Source: Sphingobacterium phlebotomi
GTDB lineage: Bacteria > Bacteroidota > Bacteroidia > Sphingobacteriales > Sphingobacteriaceae
Assembly: GCF_008180195.1 (NCBI RefSeq)
Contig: NZ_VTAV01000003.1
Location: 62,001 to 126,000 of the forward strand
Direction of reading: 5' to 3'
Length of the DNA stretch: 64,000 bases
Part shown: positions 46,153 to 56,024 of the stretch, piece by piece
Layout of the letters: each line of letters starts with the position of its first letter
Position numbering within the stretch: position 1 is the first letter of the stretch
Notes under the pieces: model-generated
The model's input: only the letters and a program-made list of their open reading frames with translations
Database searches by the model: none
What the model was told of the DNA's origin: nothing
Position numbers and translations under genes: made by a program

Positions 46153-46788
46153 GTGAACATCGATAAAATCAAGTATATCAGCCTGCGGGATCGGGTATTT
46201 AGAGAAGTTATCAGCAATTTACTGATCCATCGAGAGTTTGGCCATGCATATCCGGCAAAATTGATTATTGAAAAGGATCAGGTAATTACAGAAAACTGGA
46301 ATCGTGCGCAAGGTATTGGAAACATTGATCCAAATAATTTTACGCCATATCCCAAAAATCCTGTCATTGCCCGTTTCTTCAAGGAAATAGGATGGGTTGA
46401 TGAATTAGGATCTGGCGTGCGCAATGTATATAAGTATACGCCCATATACACCCCGGGTGCTCAACCTTTATTTATAGAAGGCGATGTTTTCAAGACGGTG
46501 ATCCCGCTAAGTGTTCCGAATGTTAGTGTAAATGAGGGAGTAAATGAGGGGTTAAAACAAAATGTCGTAGAAAATGTCGTAGAGAATGTCGTAGGAAATG
46601 TCGTAGAAAATGAGAATAGGATATTAGTACTTATTCGTGAGAATAATAAGTATTCTGCAGCTCAAATGGCAGACCGCCTTGAGATGACATCACGTACAGT
46701 ACAGCGATATCTTAAACAGTTACAAGAGAAAAATAAAATAGAACGTATCGGTCCAGCAAAAGGTGGCTACTGGAAGATAAATCAGTAA
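46153..46788 (+). pseudogene. C-terminal half of an AlbA_2/RecG-like ATP-binding transcriptional regulator (5'-truncated)
   Basis: The 211 residues match the back half of ATP-binding regulators of the AlbA_2 (Schlafen-type) group: LRDRVFREVISNLLIHREF, IGWVDELGSGVRNVYKYT and a C-terminal winged helix (KYSAAQMADRLEMTSRTVQRYLKQL). The N-terminal AlbA_2 domain is missing. The only start available is GTG at 46153, 13 bases after the upstream stop. A linker repeat VVEN is encoded by 12-bp tandem repeats at 46561-46608. It may be a decayed gene, or the fragment may still act as a DNA-binding protein. Confidence 0.6.
46561..46608 (+). repeat. 12-bp tandem repeat, four copies
   Basis: AATGTCGTAGAA and close variants repeat four times without a break, encoding the NVVE-type linker of the truncated regulator. 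The unit is a multiple of three, so gain or loss would keep the frame. A shorter VNEG duplication lies just upstream. Confidence 0.8.
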
Positions 46789-46875
46789 CATTGGCACTTT
46801 TATTGCTAATAGCGGTGCGAAGTCTGCCTCGTCATAGCATAAAGAAGGATATATTATCATACAGTTAGAAAAACT

Positions 46876-47352
46876 ATGGAAAAAAAAGTAGTGAAGAAAA
46901 AAGAGGATTATAATCCAGGCCCCCGTGTCGGAATCACGTTTTCAACTTTTGATCTATTACATGCCGGGCACATCATGATGCTGGCTGAGGCAAAGCGTCA
47001 GTGCGATTATTTAATCTGTGGGTTACAGATGGACCCCACGTTGGATCGTCCGGAAAAAAATGCGCCCACACAAACGGTCGTAGAACGCTACATCCAATTG
47101 CGCGGGTGCGAATATGTAGACGAAATCGTACCTTACTCTACCGAGCAAGATCTGGAAGATATCCTCCGCTCATTTAAGCTGGATGTACGCATCGTAGGCG
47201 ACGAATATAAAGACCGTGATTTTACCGGACGTAAATACTGTGAAGACAAAGGCATCGAACTGTATTTCAACAGTCGTGACCACCGCTTCTCCAGTTCCGG
47301 TCTTCGTAAGATTGTGTACGATAAAGAAGTAGAGAAAAACGGGAAAAAGTAA
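46876..47352 (+). CDS. Cytidylyltransferase-like protein (TagD/GCT type), copy B
   Basis: A 158-residue HxGH nucleotidyltransferase, about 90% identical by eye to copy A at 4285-4767; the differences cluster at the two ends. HAGH and the SSSGLRKIV motif are conserved. It is followed after 13 bases by a UDP-HexNAc dehydrogenase instead of the sensor kinase that follows copy A. A CDP-alcohol product for decorating the polymer is a reasonable guess from the family, but no dedicated acceptor transferase is visible nearby. The 87-base gap before it shows no gene. Confidence 0.8.
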   Translation: MEKKVVKKKEDYNPGPRVGITFSTFDLLHAGHIMMLAEAKRQCDYLICGLQMDPTLDRPEKNAPTQTVVERYIQLRGCEYVDEIVPYSTEQDLEDILRSFKLDVRIVGDEYKDRDFTGRKYCEDKGIELYFNSRDHRFSSSGLRKIVYDKEVEKNGKK

Positions 47353-47365
47353 TTCGTATCCATTC

Positions 47366-48652
47366 GTGAACAATCCGCAACATACAAAGAAAATTGCCGT
47401 CATCGGTCAAGGCTATGTGGGGCTACCCCTGGCCATTGAACTGGCGCATCATTTTGCTGTTGTTGGATTCGATATTGATGCCCAGCGCATAGCACAGTTG
47501 GCACAAGGGAACGATTATACCTTTGAAGTGGAGGCGGAAAAGCTGAAAGCGGTCCAATCATCCGGCAAACTGTCCTTTTCTAACGACATCGTCGACATTC
47601 AGGATGCACAGATTTATATTGTAACCGTCCCCACCCCAATCAATCGTTACAATGCGCCGGATCTCCGGTCGTTGCGCCACGCATCGGAGATGTTGGGTGA
47701 AATCATAAAAAAAGGCGATATCGTTATTTACGAATCGACAGTGTATCCAGGTTGTACAGAAGAAGAATGCGTTCCGGTATTAGAGAAAAACTCGGGTTTA
47801 GTTTTTAACCAGGATTTTTTCATCGGTTACTCACCCGAACGCATCAATCCAGGCGATAAGGTGAATACCTTAACAACGATTAAGAAGGTAACATCCGGCT
47901 CTACGCCTGAAATAGCGGAAGAAGTGGATCAGCTTTATTGCACTATTGTGAAAGCAGGTACACATAAGGCACCTAGTATCAAAGTAGCAGAAGCATCCAA
48001 AGCCATCGAAAATGCACAGCGTGATGTCAATATTTCCTTTGTGAACGAACTGGCCTTGATTTTTGACCGTATCGGCATCGATACCCACGATGTGTTGGAA
48101 GCCGCAGGCACAAAGTTCAACTTTTTAAAGTACAAACCCGGGCTCGTCGGGGGGCACTGTATCTCTGTAGACCCCTATTATCTCACGCACAAAGCTATTC
48201 AATTGGGTTATCATCCCGATGTGATTCTGTCGGGGAGACGGGTCAATAATTCCATTCCGGTCTTTATCGCCTCGAAGGTGATCAAGCTCATGATCAAAAA
48301 AGATATTCCGGTGCATGGTGCGAAAGCACTTATCCTGGGCATAACCTTCAAGGAGAACTGTCCCGATATCCGGAACACAAAGGCTATCGATATCTATAAC
48401 GAATTGCAGGAATTTGGTATCGACGTGGAGGTATACGATCCTTGGGCAAACCCGGATGAAGTGGATGCAGAGTACGGTATCCAACTCAAAAGAATCCTAG
48501 AAAATCAAGAAACGAAGTACGATGCTATTATTCTGGCAACAGCGCATCACGAATTTTTAGCGATAAACATAAACGAAATAAAAAAAGAACAGGCTGTCGT
48601 GTTCGACGCGAAGGGCATATTGCCGCGTGAATGGGTAGACGCCAGATTATAA
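47366..48652 (+). CDS. UDP-N-acetyl-hexosamine 6-dehydrogenase (TviB/WbpO-like)
   Basis: A nucleotide-sugar dehydrogenase of 428 residues, clearly different from the two UDP-glucose dehydrogenases. The Rossmann motif is [10 protein letters not shown] (about 14-23), followed by [30 protein letters not shown], and the catalytic Cys in [16 protein letters not shown] (about residue 265). The VYPGCTEE and [11 protein letters not shown] motifs fit the UDP-GlcNAc/UDP-GalNAc dehydrogenase branch that makes UDP-HexNAcA. The start is GTG at 47366. It sits between the cytidylyltransferase and UGDH copy B in a tightly packed operon. Which epimer it uses cannot be told by eye. Confidence 0.88.
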   Translation: MNNPQHTKKIAVIGQGYVGLPLAIELAHHFAVVGFDIDAQRIAQLAQGNDYTFEVEAEKLKAVQSSGKLSFSNDIVDIQDAQIYIVTVPTPINRYNAPDLRSLRHASEMLGEIIKKGDIVIYESTVYPGCTEEECVPVLEKNSGLVFNQDFFIGYSPERINPGDKVNTLTTIKKVTSGSTPEIAEEVDQLYCTIVKAGTHKAPSIKVAEASKAIENAQRDVNISFVNELALIFDRIGIDTHDVLEAAGTKFNFLKYKPGLVGGHCISVDPYYLTHKAIQLGYHPDVILSGRRVNNSIPVFIASKVIKLMIKKDIPVHGAKALILGITFKENCPDIRNTKAIDIYNELQEFGIDVEVYDPWANPDEVDAEYGIQLKRILENQETKYDAIILATAHHEFLAININEIKKEQAVVFDAKGILPREWVDARL

Positions 48653-48656
48653 AAAT

Positions 48657-50039
48657 ATGAAGCAAGTAAAAAAAATCACCTGTATCGGAGCGGGCTACGT
48701 TGGTGGACCGACGATGTCCGTTATCGCGCAAAAGAATCCCAATGTGCAGGTTACGGTAGTTGACCTGAATCAGGCACGTATCGCTGCCTGGAACGACGAG
48801 AACCTGGATAACCTTCCGGTATACGAACCGGGTCTGGATGCGGTGGTAGGTGAAGCGCGTGGCCGCAACCTGTTTTTCTCTACGGATGTAGACAAGGCCA
48901 TCGATGAAGCCGATATGATCTTTATCTCGGTGAATACGCCCACCAAGACCTATGGAAAAGGTAAGGGACAGGCCGCGGACCTGAAGTTTATCGAGCTGTG
49001 TGCGCGTCAGATCGCTGCGGTTGCCAAGGAAGATAAAATTGTCGTGGAGAAGTCTACCCTTCCCGTGCGTACGGCCGAGGCACTGAAAAATATATTAGAC
49101 AATACCGGTAACGGGGTGAACTTCCATATCCTATCCAACCCGGAGTTTCTAGCGGAAGGAACAGCCGTTACGGATCTGCACAATCCCGACCGCGTGTTGA
49201 TCGGTGGCGAAGATGAGGCTGCTATCGAAGCGCTGGTACAGGTGTATGAGGCATGGGTTCCGCGTGAGCGTATCTTAACGACGAACCTATGGTCTTCCGA
49301 ACTATCGAAACTGGTTGCCAACGCTTTCCTGGCACAACGTGTATCCTCCATCAATGCTATTTCCGAACTATGTGAGGTTACAGGTGCCAATGTCGACGAG
49401 GTAGCTAGAGCTATAGGGCAGGATTCCCGTATTGGTCCGAAATTCCTGAAAGCTTCTGTAGGTTTTGGTGGATCGTGTTTCCAAAAGGACATCCTGAACC
49501 TGGTGTATATCGCCCGCTCTTACAATTTAACCGCGGTAGCGGATTATTGGGAGCAGGTCATTTTGATGAACGACCATCAGAAGACCCGTTTTGCGGAGAA
49601 GATTATCCAGACGATGTACAATACGGTGAACGGCAAGCATATTGCGTTCCTGGGCTGGGCGTTCAAGAAAGATACGAATGATACGCGTGAATCTGCAGCG
49701 ATCTATGTGGCCGACCACCTGTTGGATGAAGAGGCACAAGTGGTGGTATACGATCCGAAAGTGCCTGCCGAGCAGATTTATAAAGATCTGGACTATCTCG
49801 GAACACGCTCACCGGAAGATAACCGCCGGTTGGTGAAAGTGGTGGACAATCCTTACGAAGCATTGGACGGCGCCCATGCTGCTGCAGTATTGACGGAGTG
49901 GGATGAGTTTAAAGATTATGACTGGGCGAAGATCAAGGAAGGTATGAAAAGACCATCGTTTGTCTTCGACGGGCGTAAACTATTGGACAGAAAAGAACTG
50001 AACAGACTGGGATTTGCGTATTACGCAATCGGGGAATAA
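48657..50039 (+). CDS. ugd: UDP-glucose 6-dehydrogenase, copy B
   Basis: A 460-residue UGDH with the same motifs as copy A (GAGYVGG at 11-17, C274 in GGSCFQKD). I count about ten replacements between the two, such as A21S and T/A in NLTA-VAD, none in a catalytic motif, so both should be active. It starts four bases after the HexNAc dehydrogenase stop. It supplies UDP-GlcA to the epimerase copy that follows 32 bases later. The long near-identity over 2.4 kb with 1826-4254 suggests a recent duplication or ongoing gene conversion. Confidence 0.95.
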   Translation: MKQVKKITCIGAGYVGGPTMSVIAQKNPNVQVTVVDLNQARIAAWNDENLDNLPVYEPGLDAVVGEARGRNLFFSTDVDKAIDEADMIFISVNTPTKTYGKGKGQAADLKFIELCARQIAAVAKEDKIVVEKSTLPVRTAEALKNILDNTGNGVNFHILSNPEFLAEGTAVTDLHNPDRVLIGGEDEAAIEALVQVYEAWVPRERILTTNLWSSELSKLVANAFLAQRVSSINAISELCEVTGANVDEVARAIGQDSRIGPKFLKASVGFGGSCFQKDILNLVYIARSYNLTAVADYWEQVILMNDHQKTRFAEKIIQTMYNTVNGKHIAFLGWAFKKDTNDTRESAAIYVADHLLDEEAQVVVYDPKVPAEQIYKDLDYLGTRSPEDNRRLVKVVDNPYEALDGAHAAAVLTEWDEFKDYDWAKIKEGMKRPSFVFDGRKLLDRKELNRLGFAYYAIGE

Positions 50040-50071
50040 GCATAAGCATATTCATATATAAACGAAAACGG

Positions 50072-51094
50072 ATGAAATACAAGAAAGTGCTCGTCACGGG
50101 AGCAGCCGGATTTATCGGCTTCCATTTAAGCAAGACACTTCTTGATCAAGGTGTCGAGGTGGTTGGACTGGATAATATCAACGATTACTATGACGTCAAT
50201 CTGAAATACGCAAGACTGGCCGAACTAGGTGTGAAGCAAGAGGAAGCGGAGAATTGGCAACAGGAAGCGAGCTCTAGCAAATACCCGAATTTTCGGTTTG
50301 TACGTTTGAACTTAGAAGACCGGGAGTCTTTACCGGAGCTTTTTGCAAGAGAAAAATTCGATGCGGTAGTCAATCTGGCGGCACAAGCTGGTGTACGCTA
50401 CAGCCTGGAAAATCCCATGGCTTACGTGGACAGCAACCTCGTGGGCTTTGTGAACATATTGGAATGTTGTCGGCATCATCAAGTAGGTCATTTAGTTTAT
50501 GCATCCAGTTCGTCGGTATACGGAGAGAATGGCAAAGTGCCGTTCTCCGAGGACGATCGTGTAGACTATCCTGTGAGTTTATACGCTGCAACCAAGAAAG
50601 CGAATGAACTGATGGCACATACGTACAGCCATCTGTACAGGATCCCGACCTCTGGGTTACGCTTCTTTACGGTGTACGGTCCTTGGGGGCGCCCAGATAT
50701 GGCCCCTATCCTATTTACATCGGCTATTACCGAAGACCGTCCGATTAAGGTGTTCAACAATGGAGAGATGAGCCGTGATTTTACCTATATCGACGATATA
50801 GTGCAGGGCATTATCATTACGCTGAACAACCCACCGACAAAGGAAAAGGAACAGCCATTGTATCAAGTGTTCAATATCGGGAACGGTTCTCCGGTTTCGT
50901 TGATGGAATTCATCGATACATTGGAGCAGAACCTGGGGAAGGTTGCCGAAAAGAATATGCTACCGATGCAGCCGGGAGATGTACCGCGCACATGGGCGGA
51001 TACCAAGCATTTGAATGCATTGGGTTATCAGAGCACGACGTCTATTCAAGAGGGAGTGAAGGAGTTTGTGGAGTGGTATAGAGGATATAATTAA
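50072..51094 (+). CDS. UDP-glucuronate 4-epimerase (SDR family), copy B
   Basis: A 340-residue extended SDR with GAAGFIG at 10-16, SSSSVYG and the catalytic Y-x3-K (YAATK at 171-175), as in copy A. About 20 residues differ from copy A; the C-terminus is the most changed part (EFVEWYRGYN against RFVKWFKGY). Makes UDP-GalA from UDP-GlcA for the polymer. Base composition drops sharply just downstream, so this gene marks the edge of the acquired-looking glycan block. Confidence 0.9.
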   Translation: MKYKKVLVTGAAGFIGFHLSKTLLDQGVEVVGLDNINDYYDVNLKYARLAELGVKQEEAENWQQEASSSKYPNFRFVRLNLEDRESLPELFAREKFDAVVNLAAQAGVRYSLENPMAYVDSNLVGFVNILECCRHHQVGHLVYASSSSVYGENGKVPFSEDDRVDYPVSLYAATKKANELMAHTYSHLYRIPTSGLRFFTVYGPWGRPDMAPILFTSAITEDRPIKVFNNGEMSRDFTYIDDIVQGIIITLNNPPTKEKEQPLYQVFNIGNGSPVSLMEFIDTLEQNLGKVAEKNMLPMQPGDVPRTWADTKHLNALGYQSTTSIQEGVKEFVEWYRGYN

Positions 51095-51118
51095 AATTCT
51101 TAAAGGTGTAGAAACAAT

Positions 51119-52060
51119 ATGAAATTTAAACAAAAAATTGAGGAGTTGAGGGAGAAAATTATACGGGAAATTACTCCTTTGGTAAAAACTGACTACGTGT
51201 TGTTAGATTTGCCTTATCATTCGAATATTGGCGATATATTAATATGGGAGGGTGAAGAATCTTTTCTAAAGACATTATCTAGTAAGTGTTTAGGTCGTTT
51301 TTCGTCAGATACTTTTTACGATTCAGAGCTCATTACTTCAGAGACGACAATATTTCTGCATGGGGGAGGAAATTTTGGCGATATATGGCCCAAGCATCAG
51401 AAATTTCGACTGAATGTAATCCAGCAGTATAAGCAGAACCCTATTATCATATTTCCACAGACGGTAAGTTACTCAGATGTTTCGCAAATAGAAAAGGAAG
51501 CAGCAAAACTTGCCGAACATAAAAAATTAACAATTTGTGCGCGAGATCAAAGGTCATTTGACTTGCTGAAAAAATATTTTACGAATAATATTTTGATGCT
51601 TCCGGATATGGCTTTCTGTATTGATACACAAATCTTGAGAGAATATGACAGACCGATTGGTGAAAAGCAACTTTTTCTAATGCGGAATGATAAAGAACTA
51701 TCACACGCTTACAATTATAAGCAGTTTGTCGGAGGGGAGGAGAACATGGATGTAAAAGATTGGCCGACTAAACAACGTGGAAATTTGATGCACAAAGTTA
51801 TGACTAGGCCCATTCATCCAAGATTTCCGTTTAAGAACTTTACAGATTATTATGCTTATAATATATATAGAAAATACTTAGTAAAAAAAGGAGTATCGTT
51901 TTTGTCAACTTACAAATATATCTACACAACCCGTCTACACGGAGCCATTCTCTCTGTGCTCTTACACAAACCTTTAACATTTTTGGACAATTCTTATGGG
52001 AAAAACAAAGGTTTTTATGATACTTGGTTGTCAGAACTGGAAGATGTTAAGTTTTTATAA
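51119..52060 (+). CDS. Polysaccharide pyruvyl transferase family protein (GumL/ExoV-like)
   Basis: A 313-residue cytoplasmic enzyme. Hallmarks are NIGDILIWEGE near residue 36, FLHGGGNFGDIWPKHQKFR around 78-97, IIIFPQTVSYSD and the C-terminal TTRLHGAILSVLLHKPLTFLDNSYGKN motif. Members add ketal-linked pyruvate to sugars or act as related transferases. It is the first low-G+C gene after the conserved sugar-nucleotide genes. It probably decorates the repeat unit with pyruvate; the acceptor is unknown. Confidence 0.8.
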   Translation: MKFKQKIEELREKIIREITPLVKTDYVLLDLPYHSNIGDILIWEGEESFLKTLSSKCLGRFSSDTFYDSELITSETTIFLHGGGNFGDIWPKHQKFRLNVIQQYKQNPIIIFPQTVSYSDVSQIEKEAAKLAEHKKLTICARDQRSFDLLKKYFTNNILMLPDMAFCIDTQILREYDRPIGEKQLFLMRNDKELSHAYNYKQFVGGEENMDVKDWPTKQRGNLMHKVMTRPIHPRFPFKNFTDYYAYNIYRKYLVKKGVSFLSTYKYIYTTRLHGAILSVLLHKPLTFLDNSYGKNKGFYDTWLSELEDVKFL

Positions 52061-52081
52061 GAATAAACTAACTGATTTATT

Positions 52082-53491
52082 ATGAGTGCAAAGGATAGAT
52101 TGCTAAAAAATGTTTTAATTTTTTCTATAGGGAACTTTGGCTCACGTTTTTTAGTATTTCTTTTAGTTCCACTTTTCAGCTTTTATCTATCGACTTCAGA
52201 AATGGGGTTTTATGATATGGTAGTAGTAACCATAGGATTGATTATTCCTGTTGCCAGTCTACAGTTAGCGGAAAGTATATACCGGTGGTTATTGGATGTG
52301 GAAGTGACAGAGTTAAAAAGGGTAATCTCTACTTCTTTTCTGAGCTTGTTTTGTGCTATCTTAGCTATCTTAGTTGTCTATCTGATTGGAACCCATTTCT
52401 ACTCATTAGAATATCGCGGTATTATCGGTGTATATTTTATAGTTATGTGTCTATACCCATTTTGTTTGGCGGTTGCTAGGGGAATGAAGAAGAATAAACT
52501 TTATGCTTTATCAGGTTTAGTCAACTCTGCTGTCTTGGTCATAGTCAATTGGGTTCTATTAGCGGTATTTTCTTTTGGCGTTGTGAGTTTGTTTATTGCG
52601 AATATCTTAGCAAATATAGTATCCATTCTATTGATAATATATGGTACTCGTATGTGGAAATATATTTCGGCGCTTGATTTTTCCAAACCATTACTTTCTG
52701 AATTTATTTCCTATTCTCTTCCACTTATACCTAATGCTATTAGCTGGTGGTTTATTAACTCTGCGAACCGATATATTATTCTTTTGTTTTTGGGACAAGG
52801 AAGTAATGGTATATACGCTTTATCCAGCAGACTGGCAATGGCGCTTTATGCTGTCAATTCTATTTTCAATTTAGCCTGGCAAGAAAGTGCTATTACAGAA
52901 TTTAACAAAGAACATCGTGATAAGTTATATTCCGAGACGTTCAATCGGTATTTTATATTGGAAATGACATTAATAATTTTATTAATTCCCCTTTCTAAAA
53001 TATATGTGGTAAACTTCGTAGCTGAAGCTTATCTCGATAGTTGGAAATATATTCCGATTTTGTTTATAGGTGTAGCCTTTGCAACATTCTCAACTTTTTT
53101 TGCAACGGGCTATATGAGCGCAAAAAAAACAATCGGAGCATTCTCCACCACTATAATTGGGGCTATTGTCAGTATTATTATTGCTTGGCTTCTTGTCCCG
53201 AAAATCGGGTTGCAAGGTGCGTCCATAGGCTTGGCCATTGGTTTTTTTGTTACATGGTTGCTTAGAGTATGGCAGACGCGCAAGTTTTTTAAAGTTACCT
53301 TTGATAAGTGGAAAATGGTATGGATTATGATCTTGATCGCTCTTGCTTTGTATTTGGTATTTCTTCTCGATGACTTATATGGACTGATTACGTTCGCTAT
53401 TGTTTCAACGCTTGTTTTTATTTTTATGAATAAATCACTTATTAAATCGATTCTATTAAAAATCCGAGTCGGGGTGAAAAAGGTCGCTTAA
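52082..53491 (+). CDS. wzx: Wzx-type polysaccharide flippase
   Basis: A 469-residue integral membrane protein of the MOP (polysaccharide transporter) superfamily with 12-14 hydrophobic helices. The N-terminus KDRLLKNVLIFSIGNFGSRFLVFLLVPLF and the middle SYSLPLIPNAISWWFINSANRYIIL are typical of lipid-linked repeat-unit flippases. It would move undecaprenyl-PP-linked repeat units across the inner membrane for the polymerase at 54673. Sequence is A/T-rich like its neighbours. Confidence 0.88.
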   Translation: MSAKDRLLKNVLIFSIGNFGSRFLVFLLVPLFSFYLSTSEMGFYDMVVVTIGLIIPVASLQLAESIYRWLLDVEVTELKRVISTSFLSLFCAILAILVVYLIGTHFYSLEYRGIIGVYFIVMCLYPFCLAVARGMKKNKLYALSGLVNSAVLVIVNWVLLAVFSFGVVSLFIANILANIVSILLIIYGTRMWKYISALDFSKPLLSEFISYSLPLIPNAISWWFINSANRYIILLFLGQGSNGIYALSSRLAMALYAVNSIFNLAWQESAITEFNKEHRDKLYSETFNRYFILEMTLIILLIPLSKIYVVNFVAEAYLDSWKYIPILFIGVAFATFSTFFATGYMSAKKTIGAFSTTIIGAIVSIIIAWLLVPKIGLQGASIGLAIGFFVTWLLRVWQTRKFFKVTFDKWKMVWIMILIALALYLVFLLDDLYGLITFAIVSTLVFIFMNKSLIKSILLKIRVGVKKVA

Positions 53492-53593
53492 TGTTGGGGG
53501 CATGAATAAGAAATTTTCTGTAGCGAGGTCAATAAACTATTTTTGTAAGGCGTGGGCTGAATATATTAATAATTAAAGTAATTTTAAAAGATA

Positions 53594-54676
53594 ATGACAA
53601 AGATTTCGCTGGTTACTTTTACCGCAATTCCACACCATTCTGCGGAAAGCATACACATGGTCATGACTGCTATGGAATTAGCAAAAATATGTGACTTCGA
53701 ATTAGTCTCGCCAGCTAAGATTTGGCGTAAGCAAACCTTTTCTAAGAATTTGTCGTCTTATGACGTAAATGGAAAGGAAATACGACACCGTAAATTGATA
53801 CAATTGTATCCTAATGATACTTTCTTCTTGAGAACTATTGGGGGAAGTAAAAACAGAGTTATTTATTGTAGACAAGTTGTCGTTGCCGATTTCTTCTTGA
53901 AAAGAAATTTTTCGGTTTTGTTAGAGATACATTCTCTTCCAATAGAAGAAGATTTTAAATTTCTGAAAGATACCTTCGTCAATTCTAGATTCGTTGGATT
54001 GATTGTTATTACAGAGGCGTTAAAAGAAGATATTGTTCAAGTGGTGGGTGCAGAATATAAATATGCAATTCATGTATTGCCGGATGCGGCTGATGTTGAC
54101 CGATTTCATTATAATGTGGCTAGTCCAGAAAAAGAGGAGCTTACAGCAGGCTACATTGGAAGCAATTTTCCTGGCAAAGGGTGGGAAATAATCGAAAAAT
54201 TACCACAGAAAACAGAAACGAAATTTCATATCTATGGTTTTTCCAATGACAGTAATGCCTCTCCGAATATAACTTTCCACGGCAAGGTTCCTTTTTCGAA
54301 AATTCCTGATGCTTTAGATTCCTTTGACATAGGTTTACTTCCGAATCAACCAAGTGTTGTTGTTGCAAATCAATCTGAAATTGGGAAATATACGTCACCA
54401 ATGAAATTGTTTGAATATATGGCTTCCGGGAAAGTAATCGTAGCATCCGATATTCCGGTCATTAGAGAGGTACTAAAAGATGGTGTTAACGCATTACTAG
54501 TGCCGCACGATAAGCCTGCAGCATGGATAGGCGCTATTAATAGACTTAATACTGATCGAGATTTATTTGCACGATTACAACGACAAGCATACAGAGACGT
54601 TTGTAGTTTATATTCTTATCAGGCACGCGCGCGGCAATTGGTTGACATTATTAGCGCGCATAAAGCTCAGCTATGA
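53594..54676 (+). CDS. Glycosyltransferase family 4-like protein
   Basis: A 360-residue enzyme with a GT-B layout. The N-terminal half starts with ISLVTFTAIPHHSAESIHMVMTAMELAK; the C-terminal half has HVLPDAADVDRF, TAGYIGSNFPGKG and the nucleotide-sugar binding segment SPMKLFEYMASGKVIVASDIPVIREVL. It would add one sugar to the lipid-linked repeat unit at the inner face of the membrane. Its stop overlaps the next start by four bases (ATGA). Donor and acceptor are unknown. Confidence 0.85.
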   Translation: MTKISLVTFTAIPHHSAESIHMVMTAMELAKICDFELVSPAKIWRKQTFSKNLSSYDVNGKEIRHRKLIQLYPNDTFFLRTIGGSKNRVIYCRQVVVADFFLKRNFSVLLEIHSLPIEEDFKFLKDTFVNSRFVGLIVITEALKEDIVQVVGAEYKYAIHVLPDAADVDRFHYNVASPEKEELTAGYIGSNFPGKGWEIIEKLPQKTETKFHIYGFSNDSNASPNITFHGKVPFSKIPDALDSFDIGLLPNQPSVVVANQSEIGKYTSPMKLFEYMASGKVIVASDIPVIREVLKDGVNALLVPHDKPAAWIGAINRLNTDRDLFARLQRQAYRDVCSLYSYQARARQLVDIISAHKAQL

Positions 54677-55959
54677 AAAATTTGTTGCCAGTATGTATGT
54701 TTTTGTTGATCTATTCGCCCAAAATAGGAGGAAGTATCGACTCTATGTCCATATTCTGTTCTTTGACATTCGTTATGTCTTTCTTAGTTGACCAACGAAC
54801 AACAATTTTTAAAAACATTGGTAGACCAACGTTAATGTATATCTTATTTGGTGCTGTGATGGTTGGCTATGTACTCATACTTAAAGCCTTTTATGGTCTC
54901 ACAGACAACTATCAGGTATTACGATTTGGTCGGGTGATCATCAACGTTTTGGGTATCTTTGGTTTAGTGCGGCTTTATATCTTTTATTTTCGTGGTGAAA
55001 ATTATGGAGAGAGATTAATTTTTCACTTATGGTGTTGTGTTATAGCTCATAGTGTTTTAATGCTTTTAATGTTCTTGATTCCTGCTGTTAATAATTTTGT
55101 TCTCACCCAATTGGTCCAATTGGATGAGAATAATAGAACCTTTGAGACGAGGTTGTTGGGTCAAAGAATAGGTGGTCTGACAAGTACCTGGGACGCAGCT
55201 TCTGGGATTCAATCGCTAGGGATATTGTTGTTACCATTTATTCTTCATTACAAAAGACATTCCAAGAAGGCTAGAATACTTATTTATTTGTCGATTCCAA
55301 TTAGTTTCATTGCGATTTTCGTTTCGGGGGTAACAGGGCTTGTAAACATTGTCGTTGTGTCAGTTTTATTGTTGTTATTTAACTTTCGTTATCTACAAAA
55401 ATACATTGGCCGAGCAATAAAATTAGTTGTTGTTTTCTTACTACTAGCAATTCCAATCGTTACTTTTCTCAGGGCTAATGCAGATGCTGACTGGGTTCGT
55501 AATTCTTCGATAGGAAGGACTTTGTTTATGATTACACAAGATGAAACGATGTATCAAAGATCTAATAGATCTGTTACGGCAGATGAAACGCTAGAGCGCA
55601 TTTCAAATAATATGTACTTCATTCCGGACGAGGACATAGTTTTTCTATTCGGAAAAGGGGGAAGTGGAAGAAGTGAAGATTACAGAATAAAAGCTGATCC
55701 TGGGCCTACATTGAACTTGCACAACTTAGGGATCTTTTTTGTTCTCTTAGTTTATGGTTACTGTTTTTCCATGCTTCTTAAAGCAATTCGTGTCACAAGG
55801 TCTGTTCGTTTACTGGGTATGGCTACTACAGCTATCTTATTGACGATTATGATAATTGATGCTAAAGTAATGTATCTTTTGGCACGACAATCACTCTCTA
55901 TTATGTTGATTGCTTATTATACAATATTTGCCTGTTTATCCAGAACAAATAAAGCTTAG
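54673..55959 (+). CDS. O-antigen/capsule polymerase-like membrane protein (Wzy-type)
   Basis: A 428-residue protein with about ten to eleven hydrophobic helices and a larger periplasmic loop at about 265-345 containing RANADADWVRNSSIG and IVFLFGKGGSGRSEDY. Low similarity to anything specific is normal for Wzy proteins; the topology, the single copy and the place between glycosyltransferases and next to Wzx support polymerase function. It overlaps the upstream glycosyltransferase (ATGA). Confidence 0.75.
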   Translation: MKNLLPVCMFLLIYSPKIGGSIDSMSIFCSLTFVMSFLVDQRTTIFKNIGRPTLMYILFGAVMVGYVLILKAFYGLTDNYQVLRFGRVIINVLGIFGLVRLYIFYFRGENYGERLIFHLWCCVIAHSVLMLLMFLIPAVNNFVLTQLVQLDENNRTFETRLLGQRIGGLTSTWDAASGIQSLGILLLPFILHYKRHSKKARILIYLSIPISFIAIFVSGVTGLVNIVVVSVLLLLFNFRYLQKYIGRAIKLVVVFLLLAIPIVTFLRANADADWVRNSSIGRTLFMITQDETMYQRSNRSVTADETLERISNNMYFIPDEDIVFLFGKGGSGRSEDYRIKADPGPTLNLHNLGIFFVLLVYGYCFSMLLKAIRVTRSVRLLGMATTAILLTIMIIDAKVMYLLARQSLSIMLIAYYTIFACLSRTNKA

Positions 55960-56024
55960 AACTAGATAAAATGATAGTGAAAATTGGTTTTTCCTCAAAA
56001 TCTCATAGTTATATTATACAATAG

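Larger units (their letters stand above)
48657..51094 (+). repeat. Long direct repeat, right copy (ugd + epimerase)
   Basis: Partner of 1826-4254. The spacer between the two genes has a short internal duplication (GCATAAGCATA) here. The similarity ends near the end of the epimerase gene. Confidence 0.9.

Noticed and set aside
46561-46608. Regular short repeats that could suggest a CRISPR array
   Set aside because: The units are only 12 bp, directly adjacent without spacers, and lie in a coding frame.
1826-51094. Duplicate ugd/epimerase genes as an assembly artefact
   Set aside because: The copies differ at many silent sites and have different neighbours and gene order, so they are real separate loci.
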